From Xenophilus aerolatus (GTDB lineage Bacteria; Pseudomonadota; Gammaproteobacteria; Burkholderiales; Burkholderiaceae_C): 64,000 nt of DNA. Where the stretch lies: positions 494,101 through 558,100 of the forward strand of contig QAIB01000004.1 of the NCBI GenBank assembly GCA_030418545.1. The letters run 5' to 3'. The position numbers were made by a program, and so were the translations under genes. A model generated the notes under the pieces. That model made no database searches, was not told where the DNA came from, and saw only the letters and a program-made list of their open reading frames with translations. Below are positions 17,970 to 27,860 of this stretch, piece by piece; the stretch's first letter is position 1; the number at the start of each line of letters is the position of its first letter.

Positions 17970-18335
17970 ATGGACCTGATGCCTGCCGCCAACGCCCCCG
18001 TGAGCCTGCCCATGGACGCACACATCGACCGATGGCCCTGGCGTCGCGCGGCGCAGGCACTGGCCGCGGCGGGTGCCGCCACGCGCGTGCCGCCGCCGGC
18101 AGGGCAGCCCTTCGAGTACCGCGGCTGCACCTTCGTGTGCATGGCCGACGAGTTGGGTCCGGGCCTGTTCGCTCCCCGCGTGCTGTACCAGGCCGACGCG
18201 AGCCCCGGCGAGGGCATCGCGATCGCGCTCGACGTGGTGCCGTGCACGTCGGCCGAGGAGGCGCTGCAGCTCGCCGAGCGCGAGGCCGCTCGCTGGGTGG
18301 ATCGCCACCAGATCCTGCCGCCGCTGCGCCACTGA
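17970..18335 (+). CDS. Hypothetical protein
   Basis: 121 residues, no family recognised. The central part reads FEYRGCTFVCMADELGPGLFAPRVLYQAD and ALDVVPCTSAEEALQLAEREAARWVD in sections, suggesting a small soluble domain. The ATG at 17970 has AAGAGA upstream; the longer open frame from 17787 has unlike composition and was not used. Confidence 0.6.
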   Translation: MDLMPAANAPVSLPMDAHIDRWPWRRAAQALAAAGAATRVPPPAGQPFEYRGCTFVCMADELGPGLFAPRVLYQADASPGEGIAIALDVVPCTSAEEALQLAEREAARWVDRHQILPPLRH

Positions 18336-18391
18336 AGAGCCCGGGTTTCGAGCCGAAGCGGCCCGGAGCGCCCGTGGATGGGGTGCGAGCA

Positions 18392-18408
18392 GCTATCGAA
18401 TCAGTCGC
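18392..18408. repeat. Copy 3 (degenerate) of the GCTATCGAATnnnTAGC family
   Basis: GCTATCGAATCAGTCGC followed by AATGG, the same 3-prime flank as copies 4 and 5. It sits between the 121-residue unknown and the 3-prime end of the MocR gene. Confidence 0.5.
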
Positions 18409-18422
18409 AATGGAGTACCGGA

Positions 18423-19820
18423 TCAGCCCAGCGTCGCGTGCGGGTGCTGCGGGTGCGTCAGCGTGTCGGCGATGAGCCGCAGCGCCTCGTCGCAGTCCTC
18501 GCGGTCCATCGGGCCGCCCAGGCAGATGCGCACCGCCTCGGGCGGATCGCCGTCGGTCGAGAAGGCCGCACTTGCCACCACGCCGACGTTCTGCGTGCGC
18601 AGGTAGGACGCGAATTCCACCGGGCTCCAGCCGGGCGTGAGCGGCAGCCAGGCGTGGAAGCCTTCCGGATGCGCCTGCAGCCCGTGCTCGCCCAGGTGGC
18701 GCGCCGCCAGCGCCTGGCGTGCCACGGATTCGGCGCGCACCGCCTGCAGCATCGCGTCGGCAGTGCCGTCCTCCACCCACATCGTCGCCAGCGTGCTGGT
18801 CACCGGCGATGCCATCACCGTCGTTGCCCGCATCGCGCCCGCCAGCCGCTGTGCCAGCCGTGCCGTGGGTGCGCAGACGTACGCCGTGCGCAGGCCGGCG
18901 CCGAAGCACTTGGCGAAGCCGGTGAGGTAGTAGGTCAGCGCCGGCGCCAGCGTGGCCAGGGCGGGCGGCATCTGGCGCGGCAGCATGCCGTAGGCGTCGT
19001 CCTCGATGATCGGCACGGCATAGCGCAGCGCAACATCGGCCAGCGCCTCGCGCCGCGCACGCGAGACGGTCAGTGTGGTCGGGTTCAGCAGGGTCGGGTT
19101 GCAGTACAGCGCCTTGGGCTTGAGCGTCCTGCAGGCGTGCTCGAAGGCGTCGGCGATCGGGCCGTCGTCGTCCAGCTGCAGCGCATGCAGCTGCACGCCC
19201 AGCTGCGCGGCGATGGCTTTCACGCCGGGGTAGGTGAGCGACTCGACGCAGATCAGCTCGCCCGGCCGCGCCAGCAGCGAGAACAGGGCGGTGAGCACGC
19301 TGTGGATGCCGGGGCACACCAGGATGCGGTCGACACCCGCATCCGGCACGTGCGGGCGCAGCCAGCGCATCGCCGCCTCGCGGTCCTGCGGCGCGCCGCC
19401 GAAGTCCTGGTAGCGCATCAGCCCGTAGAAGTCGGCCTGCGCGCAGGCGCGCGCCATGCCCTCGTGCAGGCGAGCGAGCAGGTGCTCGTCGGCCGGTTCG
19501 GGCGGCATGTTCATCGTCATCTCCGCGCCGCTGCCGCCGCGCAGGCGCAGGCTCGGCGAGCCGGATCGGATGAAGGTGCCGGTGCCGGCCCGTGAGTCGA
19601 TCAGGCCGCGTTTGCGCGCCTCGGCATAGCCGCGCGCCACCGTCGTGTAGTTGAGCGCCAGGTCGGCCGCCAGTTCGCGCAGCGTCGGCAGCCGGTCGCG
19701 CACGGTGAGGCGGCCGGTGCGGATGTCGTCCGCGATCAGGTCCGCCAGCAGCAGGTACGCCGGCTTGGCGCTGGCGCGCAGCTGCCGGCGCCAGTGGGTG
19801 GTGATCGAAGGCGCGTTCAC
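18423..19820 (-). CDS. MocR/GntR-family regulator with aminotransferase domain
   Basis: 465 residues. The N-terminal winged helix (about 15-85; PTLRELAADLALNYTTVARGYAEARKRGLI in part) is followed by a fold-type I aminotransferase-like domain. PLP-site residues are visible: the YCNPTLLNPTT stretch around 240-250, Asp275 in IIEDDAYG and Lys304 in LTGFAKCFGAGLRTAY, the probable Schiff-base lysine. MocR proteins are PLP-dependent transcription factors, often acting on the divergent operon. Here the divergent unit is the Nit1C cluster. The start is the GTG at 19820, since no ATG fits the helix-turn-helix start; repeat motifs begin immediately upstream. Confidence 0.92.
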   Translation of the reverse strand: MNAPSITTHWRRQLRASAKPAYLLLADLIADDIRTGRLTVRDRLPTLRELAADLALNYTTVARGYAEARKRGLIDSRAGTGTFIRSGSPSLRLRGGSGAEMTMNMPPEPADEHLLARLHEGMARACAQADFYGLMRYQDFGGAPQDREAAMRWLRPHVPDAGVDRILVCPGIHSVLTALFSLLARPGELICVESLTYPGVKAIAAQLGVQLHALQLDDDGPIADAFEHACRTLKPKALYCNPTLLNPTTLTVSRARREALADVALRYAVPIIEDDAYGMLPRQMPPALATLAPALTYYLTGFAKCFGAGLRTAYVCAPTARLAQRLAGAMRATTVMASPVTSTLATMWVEDGTADAMLQAVRAESVARQALAARHLGEHGLQAHPEGFHAWLPLTPGWSPVEFASYLRTQNVGVVASAAFSTDGDPPEAVRICLGGPMDREDCDEALRLIADTLTHPQHPHATLG

Positions 19821-19843
19821 TTGATTGCATCCATTGATTGCAT
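19821..19843. promoter_or_regulatory. Direct repeats TTGATTGCAT x2, 13-base phase, upstream of mocR
   Basis: TTGATTGCAT at 19821-19830 and again at 19834-19843, starting right next to the MocR GTG. With the pairs at 19921/19934 and 20052/20063 they form a set of TTGAT(T/C)G-type sites that could be bound by the MocR protein, which uses direct repeats in studied relatives. Confidence 0.55.
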
Positions 19844-19906
19844 GCACACACCGATCAACGTGCAGAAAGCATGCCCGCGCCGGAGGGGAAGGGCGCATCG
19901 ATCGGG

Positions 19907-19943
19907 TGCGATCAACCCCCTTGATCGGGTGCATTGATCGCAT
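19907..19943. promoter_or_regulatory. TTGATCG repeat cluster between mocR and the Nit1C operon
   Basis: A 13-base phased pair TTGATCGGGTGCA (19921-19933) and TTGATCGCAT (19934-19943), plus one inverted copy TGCGATCAA at 19907-19915. Part of the 357-base gap 19821-20177, which holds no gene. Confidence 0.5.
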
Positions 19944-20051
19944 GCGCGGCGCGTCGGATCGGTGCACCGGCGCGTCCGCACGACGGCCGCGGGCCGGCGC
20001 TTTGCGGGGTCGGGAAATTTTTTTCGGCACGCCGCGCCGCGCGGCTGCGTG

Positions 20052-20071
20052 TTGATCGCAGCTTGATCGCA
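20052..20071. promoter_or_regulatory. TTGATCGCA direct repeat, 11-base phase
   Basis: TTGATCGCA at 20052-20060 and 20063-20071, one helical turn apart and 17-36 bases upstream of the candidate sigma-54 -24 box. Confidence 0.5.
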
Positions 20072-20087
20072 CGGCGGCCCTGCGCGG

Positions 20088-20103
20088 CTGGCACATCGGA
20101 TGC
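20088..20103 (+). promoter_or_regulatory. Candidate sigma-54 (-24/-12) promoter of the Nit1C operon
   Basis: CTGGCACATCGGATGC: GG at 20090-20091 and GC at 20102-20103 with the required ten bases between. The -24 half TGGCAC is perfect, the -12 half is ATGC instead of TTGC. A start near 20115 would leave a leader of about 60 bases before the first gene. Confidence 0.5.
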
Positions 20104-20177
20104 GAAGAGAACGGCGCGGCGACGCGGCTTCGGCCCGGCACGCAAACCCTCTTTGTCCCATCCCAACGGAGTACCCC

Positions 20178-21710
<1,533 letters not shown>

Positions 21711-22752
21711 CCCGGCGGCCGGCGCCGCCAGCCGACGCGGCGGCGCGGGCCCATCGGACCACAAGGCCGTCACCGTCGACGGCCACACGATCATGGTGCC
21801 GGTGCACACCTCCACGGCGTGGCATTCGCCCTTCACCGCCGAGGCGCCCGACGCCCGCGGCGTGAGCCGGGTGATGCGCGGCAGCATCCCGATCGCCAGC
21901 ATCAGCTTCCCGAAGCAGCCGCGCTTCTACGCGATGCAGACCTTCGACGGCGTGCCCTACTCGCACATCGCCACGCTGCACGGCAGCGACGTGCTGGCCA
22001 CCACCGTGCTGCAGACCTGCATCCGCTACGAGAGCCGCAGGAAGACCTGCAAGTTCTGCGCGATCGGCCAGTCGCTGGCGGCTGGGCGCACCGTGGCACG
22101 CAAGACGCCCGAGCAGCTCGCCGAGGTGGCCCGCGCCGCGGTGCTGCTCGACGGCGTCAGGCACATGGTGCTGACCACCGGCACGCCCAACGCCACCGAC
22201 CGCGGTGCCGCGATCCTGTGCGAGAGCGCGTTCGCGATCAAGGCGGCCGTCGACATCCCGATCCAGGGCCAGTGCGAGCCGCCGGACGACGACCGCTGGT
22301 TCGCGCGCATGCATGCCGCCGGCATCGACACGCTGGGCATGCACCTGGAGGTGGTGACGCCCGAGGTGCGCGAGAAGATCATGCCCGGCAAGGCCAGCGT
22401 GCCGATCGAGCGCTACCTGAGCGCCTTCGAGGCCGCGGTGCGTGTCTTCGGCCGTGGCCAGGTCAGCACCTACATCCTGGCCGGCCTGGGCGATTCGCGC
22501 GAAGCCATCCTGGACATCAGCGACAGGCTGCTGGCGCTGGGCGTGTACCCCTTCGTCGTGCCCTTCGTGCCGATCAGCGGCACGCCGCTGGAAGACCATC
22601 CCGCCCCCTCGCCCGAGTTCATGCGCGGCATCCTCGAACCGCTGGGCGCGCGCGTCGCCGCGGCGGGTCTGCGCTCCGGCGACATCAAGGCCGGCTGCGG
22701 CAAGTGCGGCGCCTGCTCGTCGCTGTCGGTCTACGAAAGCTGAGGTGCACCC

Positions 22753-23313
22753 ATGCTGCACGCCGACGACCTGAGCGAACTCGCGCTCGTCTACACCCCG
22801 GTCGAGTACCTGGTGCGCGTGGCCCAGCAGCCGTGGGAGCGCGACGAGGCCATGGCGCTGCGCCGCGCGGTGTTCTGCATCGAGCAGGGCATCTTCGCGC
22901 GCGACGACCGCGACGCGATCGACGACGACGCGCAGCTGCTGGTGGCCATGTCCTGCACCGCCGGCATGCCCGAGCAGGTGGTGGGCACGGTGCGCATCCA
23001 CCGCGGCGAGGCCGCGGGCGAATGGTGGGGCTCGCGCCTGGCGGTGCACCCGGCTTTCCGCAGCCAGGGGCATCTGGGCGCGACGCTGATCCGCCTGGCC
23101 GTGTCGCGCGCCCACGCACTGGGCTGCACCACCTTCCTGGCCCAGGTGCAGCGGCAGAACGTGCCGCTCTTTTCCAAGCTCGGCTGGCGCGTGCTCGAGG
23201 AGACGGCCATCCACGGCCGGCCGCATGCGCGGATGCAGGCCGACCTGGGCGTCTACCCGCCCTGCCACGACCCGGTGAGCGGCTACGTCACGCGTGCGAG
23301 GGTGGCGCCATGA
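22753..23313 (+). CDS. MSMEG_0567/Sll0786-family N-acetyltransferase (Nit1C gene 4)
   Basis: 186 residues, GNAT fold. The acetyl-CoA site is visible as SRLAVHPAFRSQGHLGATLIRLA (motif A, Q/R-x-x-G-x-G/A-like). The N-terminus LVRVAQQPWERDEAMALRRAVFCIEQGIF fits the Nit1C-specific acyltransferases, related to autoinducer-synthase-like GNATs. It would transfer an acyl group to an amine of the pathway product. It starts nine bases after the radical SAM stop and its TGA overlaps the next ATG. Confidence 0.92.
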   Translation: MLHADDLSELALVYTPVEYLVRVAQQPWERDEAMALRRAVFCIEQGIFARDDRDAIDDDAQLLVAMSCTAGMPEQVVGTVRIHRGEAAGEWWGSRLAVHPAFRSQGHLGATLIRLAVSRAHALGCTTFLAQVQRQNVPLFSKLGWRVLEETAIHGRPHARMQADLGVYPPCHDPVSGYVTRARVAP

Positions 23314-24317
23314 CCGCGCAGGAGATCGCCGAGGCTCTGCGCGCCACCCGCGGCTTCGCGCACAAGCAGGACATCAGCGAGGTGGTCGCGACGCTGGGCC
23401 GCGCGCTGCCCGGAGGCCCGGCGGCACTGGCCCAGGCCGTGCCGGTGGGCGACGATTGCGCGGCCATCCCCGACGGGCATGGCGGCTATTTGCTCTTCGC
23501 CATCGAGGGCCTGGTCGAGGACTTCATCGTCCGCATGCCCTGGTTCGCCGGCTACTGTGGCGTGATGGTCAACGTGAGCGACATCTACGCCATGGGCGGG
23601 CGGCCCACGGCGGTGGTCGACGCCCTGTGGAGCACCGGCAGCAGCCCCGGCGACGAGGTGCTGCGCGGCCTGGCCGAGGCGTCGGCGCGCTACGGCGTGC
23701 CCGTGGTCGGCGGCCACAGCAACAACCGCAGCGAACGGCCGCAGCTGGCCGTCGCCATCCTCGGCCATGCGCGGCGCCTGCTGACCAGCTTCGATGCGCG
23801 GCCGGGCGACCTGCTGCTGATGGCGGTGGACCTGCGAGGTGGCTACGAGGAACCCTTCCCGTACTGGAACGCGTCGACGAAGGCCCCGGCCACCCGCCTG
23901 CGCGCCGACCTGGAGCTGCTGCCCGCGCTGGCCGAAGAGGGCCTGTGCGCGGCCGCCAAGGACATCAGCATGGCCGGCGCGGTGGGCACGGCGCTGATGC
24001 TGCTGGAATGCTCGGGCGTGGGCGCGCGCATTCACATCGACGCGCTGCCACGCCCGCCCGGCGTGCCGCTGATGCGCTGGCTCGCCTCCTTCCCGAGCTA
24101 CGGCTTCGTGCTGAGCGTGCCGCCAGCCCATGCCGCCACGGTGCTGGCGCGCTTCGCGGCGCGCGACATCGCCTGCGCGGTGGTGGGCGAAGTCGATGCA
24201 TCGCGCCGCGTGCAGGTGCGCGCCGGCGGCGAGGACGCGCTGCTGTGGGACCTCGACGCGGCGCCCTTCATCCAGGCGCCGGCGGCGCAACCCGCCACGG
24301 AGCCGGTCCATGCCTGA
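23310..24317 (+). CDS. Sll0787-family AIR-synthase-like protein (Nit1C gene 5)
   Basis: 335 residues of the PurM/ThiL/SelD-type ATP-dependent fold. Visible are GDDCAAIPDG (metal and nucleotide-binding Asp pair, about residue 47-56), VNVSDIYAMGGRP (the DIxAMGG motif of the superfamily) and VVGGHSNNRSERPQ. It probably activates an amide or carboxyl oxygen with ATP. Overlaps the acetyltransferase gene by four bases (ATGA) and the glycosyltransferase gene by eight, so translation is coupled. Confidence 0.92.
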   Translation: MTAQEIAEALRATRGFAHKQDISEVVATLGRALPGGPAALAQAVPVGDDCAAIPDGHGGYLLFAIEGLVEDFIVRMPWFAGYCGVMVNVSDIYAMGGRPTAVVDALWSTGSSPGDEVLRGLAEASARYGVPVVGGHSNNRSERPQLAVAILGHARRLLTSFDARPGDLLLMAVDLRGGYEEPFPYWNASTKAPATRLRADLELLPALAEEGLCAAAKDISMAGAVGTALMLLECSGVGARIHIDALPRPPGVPLMRWLASFPSYGFVLSVPPAHAATVLARFAARDIACAVVGEVDASRRVQVRAGGEDALLWDLDAAPFIQAPAAQPATEPVHA

Positions 24318-25509
24318 GCACGCATCGCTGCGCATCGCGCTGCTCACGCATTCGGTCAACCCGCGCGGCGGCGTGGTGCACACCCTGGAGCTGGCGAACG
24401 CGCTGCACGCGGCGGGCCATGCGGTCACGGTGTTCGCGCCGGCGGGGCCGGGCCAGCGCCTGTTCCGCGAGCCGGCCTGCCGGGTGTCGCTGGTGCCCGT
24501 GGCCGGCACGCCGCGCGACATGGTCGCCATGGTACGCAGCCGCATCGATGCCTTCACGCGGCACCTCGGCGGTCTGCTCGCGCGCGGCGAACGCTTCGAC
24601 GTCTGGCACACGCACGATTCGATCGGCGGCAATGCGCTGGCCGACCTGCAGGGAAGCAGCCGCATCGGTGCGTTCGTGCGCACGGTGCACCACCTCGACC
24701 ACTTCGACGAGCCGCAACTCATGCAGTGGCAACAACGCGCCTTCGAGGCCGCGACGCAGGTCTTCACCGTGAGTCGCCTGTGGCGCGAGCACCTGGCCGC
24801 AGCGCACGACATCGAGGCGGTGCAGGTCGACAACGGCGTCGACATGGCGCGCTTCTCGCCACGGGTGCAGCCCGAGGACGTCGACCTGGGGCAGCGGCTG
24901 GGCATCGAAGCCGGCGGCCCCATCGTCCTGGCGATGGGCGGCGTCGAAGAGCGCAAGAACACGGTGCGCCTCCTGCAAGCCTTTGCGCAACTGCATGCGG
25001 CACAGCCCGGCGCGCGTCTGCTCATCGCCGGCGGCGTGAGCCTGCTGGACCATGCCGCCTACGCGCGCCGCTTCGACGAGGCGCTCGGCCAGCTGGGCTG
25101 GCGCGCGGGGCCGGGGCAGCCGGTGCAGCTGCTCGGCGCCATCGCCGATGCCGACATGCCGCGGCTCTACCGCCTGGCCGACGTGGTGGCGATGCCCTCC
25201 GTGCGCGAGGGTTTCGGCCTGGTGGTGCTGGAGGCGTTGGCCAGCGGCGTGCCGGTGGTGGCCTCGCGCATCGCGCCCTTCACCGACCATCTGACCGACG
25301 CCGACGTGTCGTGGGCCGACCCGCTGTCGGTGCGGTCGATCGGCGACGCGCTGGTGCATGCGCTGTCCACGCGCAGCGAGCAGCGCACCGCGGCCAGCGC
25401 CGCGCGCCTCGCCCATCGCTTCAGCTGGCCTGCCAGCGCGGCACGCCACGGGCAGCTCTACCGCGCCGGCCTGGCGCAGCGCGCGCCCGCGCTGGCGCAG
25501 GCCGCCTGA
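24310..25509 (+). CDS. MSMEG_0565-family glycosyltransferase (Nit1C gene 6)
   Basis: 399 residues, GT-B fold of family GT4. The N-terminal Gly loop is VNPRGGVVHTLELANAL (17-33), the nucleotide-sugar region contains MGGVEERKNTVRLLQAF (209-225) and the C-terminal EX7E motif is Glu300-Glu308 (REGFGLVVLEAL). It transfers a sugar to an unknown acceptor in the Nit1C pathway. The ATG at 24310 lies inside the end of the preceding gene. Confidence 0.93.
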   Translation: MPEHASLRIALLTHSVNPRGGVVHTLELANALHAAGHAVTVFAPAGPGQRLFREPACRVSLVPVAGTPRDMVAMVRSRIDAFTRHLGGLLARGERFDVWHTHDSIGGNALADLQGSSRIGAFVRTVHHLDHFDEPQLMQWQQRAFEAATQVFTVSRLWREHLAAAHDIEAVQVDNGVDMARFSPRVQPEDVDLGQRLGIEAGGPIVLAMGGVEERKNTVRLLQAFAQLHAAQPGARLLIAGGVSLLDHAAYARRFDEALGQLGWRAGPGQPVQLLGAIADADMPRLYRLADVVAMPSVREGFGLVVLEALASGVPVVASRIAPFTDHLTDADVSWADPLSVRSIGDALVHALSTRSEQRTAASAARLAHRFSWPASAARHGQLYRAGLAQRAPALAQAA

Positions 25510-25522
25510 AAGGACCCCTTCG

Positions 25523-25807
25523 ATGCCCGTCATGCATTTCCACGTCCGCTGGCCCGACGCCAGCGAGACGCGCTGCTACTCGCCCTCGCTGGTGGTGCAG
25601 GACTTCCTGCAGCCCGGCGTGCGGTACCCGCTGCCCGACTTCCTGGCGCGCACGCGCGAGGCGCTGGGCATCGCGTCGGAGCGGGTGCGTGCCAAGTACG
25701 GCTTCGCCTGTTCGCAGGCCATGGACCAGCTCGCGCAGATCGAGGAGATCGCCGGGCGCTTCGCCCACCAGCCGGACGCCGAGGTCGCGGTGCTGGCCTT
25801 CGACTGA
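25523..25807 (+). CDS. MSMEG_0570-family nitrogen-starvation protein (Nit1C gene 7)
   Basis: 94 residues, the small Nit1C member: [19 protein letters not shown] at the start and [23 protein letters not shown] in the C-terminal half. Function unknown; the size and the acidic, helical C-terminus suggest a partner or accessory protein. Preceded by AAAGGA at ten bases from the ATG. Confidence 0.92.
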   Translation: MPVMHFHVRWPDASETRCYSPSLVVQDFLQPGVRYPLPDFLARTREALGIASERVRAKYGFACSQAMDQLAQIEEIAGRFAHQPDAEVAVLAFD

Positions 25808-25836
25808 CAACGACCGAATTTCTCCAAGGAACTCCC

Positions 25837-27132
25837 ATGTCCCATCCCTACGGCGGACGCAGCCACTACAGCGTCGTCATCGTCGGCGGCGGCCAGGCCG
25901 GCCTGTCTCTCAGCCACGAACTGCAGCAGCGCGGTATCGACCACCTCGTGATCGAGAAGCGCAGCCTCGTGCACAGCTGGCGCACGCAGCGCTGGGACAC
26001 CTTCTGCCTCGTCACACCGAACTGGCAGTGCCAGCTGCCGGGCTGGCCGTACCGGGGCGACGATCCGCACGGCTTCATGGTCAAGGACCAGATCAACGAC
26101 TGGCTCGCGGGCTTCGTCGACCATGTGAAGGCGCCCGCGATCGAGGGCGTGTCGGTGGAGAAGGTGTCGCGCGCCGGCGAGCACGAGCGCTGGCAGGTGC
26201 AGACCAGCGAGGGCCTCTATACGGCCGACCAAGTGGTGGTGGCCTCGGGCGGCTACCACAAGCCCGTGGTCCCGCGCATGGCCGAGAAGCTGCCGGCCTC
26301 CGTCGTGCAGTACCACTCGGCGCAGTACCGCAACCCGGCCCAGCTGCCCGAGGGCGCCGTGCTGGTGGTGGGCTGCGGCCAGTCGGGGGCGCAGATCGCC
26401 GAGGACCTGCACCTGGCCGGGCGGCAGGTGGTGCTGGCCACCGGCAACGCCCCGCGCTGCGCGCGCTTCTACCGGGGCAAGGAAGTGGTCGACTGGCTGG
26501 CCGACATGGGTTACTACGACATGCCCGTCACGCAGCACCCGTTGCGCGAGGGCGTGCGCGACAACACCAACCACTACGTCACCGGCCGGGACGGCGGGCG
26601 CGACATCGACCTGCGCCGTTTCGCGCGCGAGGGCATGCAGCTGTACGGCCAGCTCGAGGGCTTCGAGGACGGCGCGCTGCAGTTCCTGCCCAACCTGCGC
26701 GAGAACCTGGACCACGCCGACCGCATCTACAACGGCATCAACGCCTCGATCGACAAGCACATCGCCGCGAAGGGCATCGAGGCGCCGCCGCCCTCGGTGT
26801 ACGAGCCCGTGTGGACGCCGGCCGAGGAGCGCACCCGGCTCGACCTGGCCGCCGCCGGCATCACCAGCGTGGTGTGGTGCATCGGCTTCGCGCCGGACTT
26901 CGCCTGGGTGGACGCGCCGGTCTTCAACGGCCGCGGGCACCCGGTGCACCTGCGCGGCGTGACGCGCGAGCCGGGCCTGTACTTCCTCGGCCTGCCCTGG
27001 CTGCACACCTGGGGCTCGGGGCGTTTCTCGGGCATCGCGCGCGACGCGGCCTTCCTCGGCGATGCGATCGCCGCGCAGGCAGCCGGGCGTTCGGCGCAGC
27101 GGACGGCGGCGCAGCAGCTGCAGGCGGCCTGA
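25837..27132 (+). CDS. MSMEG_0569-family flavin-dependent oxidoreductase (Nit1C gene 8)
   Basis: 431 residues, flavoprotein monooxygenase fold. FAD-binding GxGxxG is VGGGQAGLS (16-24) and the NAD(P)H-binding motif is [10 protein letters not shown] (176-185). A late [10 protein letters not shown] and the C-terminal [21 protein letters not shown], in sections, are typical of this subgroup. It would oxygenate or oxidise the pathway intermediate with NAD(P)H and O2. Preceded by AAGGA. It ends the operon; a hairpin follows at 27155. Confidence 0.94.
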   Translation: MSHPYGGRSHYSVVIVGGGQAGLSLSHELQQRGIDHLVIEKRSLVHSWRTQRWDTFCLVTPNWQCQLPGWPYRGDDPHGFMVKDQINDWLAGFVDHVKAPAIEGVSVEKVSRAGEHERWQVQTSEGLYTADQVVVASGGYHKPVVPRMAEKLPASVVQYHSAQYRNPAQLPEGAVLVVGCGQSGAQIAEDLHLAGRQVVLATGNAPRCARFYRGKEVVDWLADMGYYDMPVTQHPLREGVRDNTNHYVTGRDGGRDIDLRRFAREGMQLYGQLEGFEDGALQFLPNLRENLDHADRIYNGINASIDKHIAAKGIEAPPPSVYEPVWTPAEERTRLDLAAAGITSVVWCIGFAPDFAWVDAPVFNGRGHPVHLRGVTREPGLYFLGLPWLHTWGSGRFSGIARDAAFLGDAIAAQAAGRSAQRTAAQQLQAA

Positions 27133-27154
27133 GCGGGGCGCGCAGGCAAAGAAA

Positions 27155-27176
27155 AAGGGCCTCCGAGGAGGCCCTT
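27155..27176 (-). terminator. Hairpin terminator, mainly for infA
   Basis: AAGGGCCTCC (27155-27164), loop GA, GGAGGCCCTT (27167-27176). Read on the minus strand the stem runs into TTTTTC, a good intrinsic terminator for infA; on the plus strand it can also end the Nit1C operon. Confidence 0.8.
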
Positions 27177-27204
27177 CTGCGTGGTGCGTGGCGGTGGCGC
27201 GTGC

Positions 27205-27456
27205 TCAGCGCGAGCCGGTCGGCGGCGGGCCGCGGCGCTCGAGGTGGCGGAAGGTGATGCGGCCCTTGGTCAGGTCGTAGGGCGACATCTCGAGCGAGAC
27301 CTTGTCGCCCAGGATGATGCGGATATGGTTCTTGCGCACCTTGCCGCCGCTGTAGGCGATGACCTCGTGGCCGTTCTCCAGCGTCACGCGGTAGCGGGAG
27401 TCGGGCAGCACTTCGGTGACCGCGCCCTGCATCTCGATGAGTTCTTCCTTGGCCAT
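27205..27456 (-). CDS. infA: Translation initiation factor IF-1
   Basis: 83 residues with the IF-1 S1-like OB fold: [24 protein letters not shown], split by strand, then [26 protein letters not shown] and ITFRH. It is longer than the 72-residue E. coli protein by a C-terminal [11 protein letters not shown] tail, as seen in the second infA copy of many betaproteobacteria; a ribosomal-operon copy may exist elsewhere. It binds the ribosomal A site during initiation. Ends just before the terminator at 27155. Confidence 0.95.
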   Translation of the reverse strand: MAKEELIEMQGAVTEVLPDSRYRVTLENGHEVIAYSGGKVRKNHIRIILGDKVSLEMSPYDLTKGRITFRHLERRGPPPTGSR

Positions 27457-27712
27457 GTGTGTCCTTCAAAAACGGTTGGCGCCCGACCTCACGGTGGCCG
27501 GTCGCCGGGGTGGCCCGCATGCTGCGGCCCACCCGGTGAATGTCGATCGGTGCCCGGTGGCGCGGCGCGAACCGCGATGCGGCGCCTGGGGCAGCTTTCG
27601 CCGCACGCTGAGAGGAAGGGGGCGGTGGACGCACCGATGCATCGGCGGTGCGTGCGCCGGACCCGGCGTGGCTCGGGCGGCGTGCGAACGAAAGACCCAG
27701 GATTGTAACCGC

Positions 27713-27728
27713 CTGGCACGGTCCTTGC
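27713..27728 (+). promoter_or_regulatory. Sigma-54 (-24/-12) promoter upstream of the glutamine amidotransferase gene
   Basis: CTGGCACGGTCCTTGC: the -24 element CTGGCACG is perfect, four bases later TTGC, with GG-N10-GC spacing exact. It points to the gene starting at 27861. It lies in the 404-base gap 27457-27860, in which no gene is seen. Confidence 0.65.
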
Positions 27729-27860
27729 CGAAACGGGCCCGCCGTGAGCGGTCCGCCGGATCGGCTGTGGCGCATTCCACACGTCGGGGGCTTGGCCGAC
27801 AGGCCGCTGCGGCACTGCAGCGCAGAATGAACTTTGCCTTCCGCGCCCGACCTCACTCCC

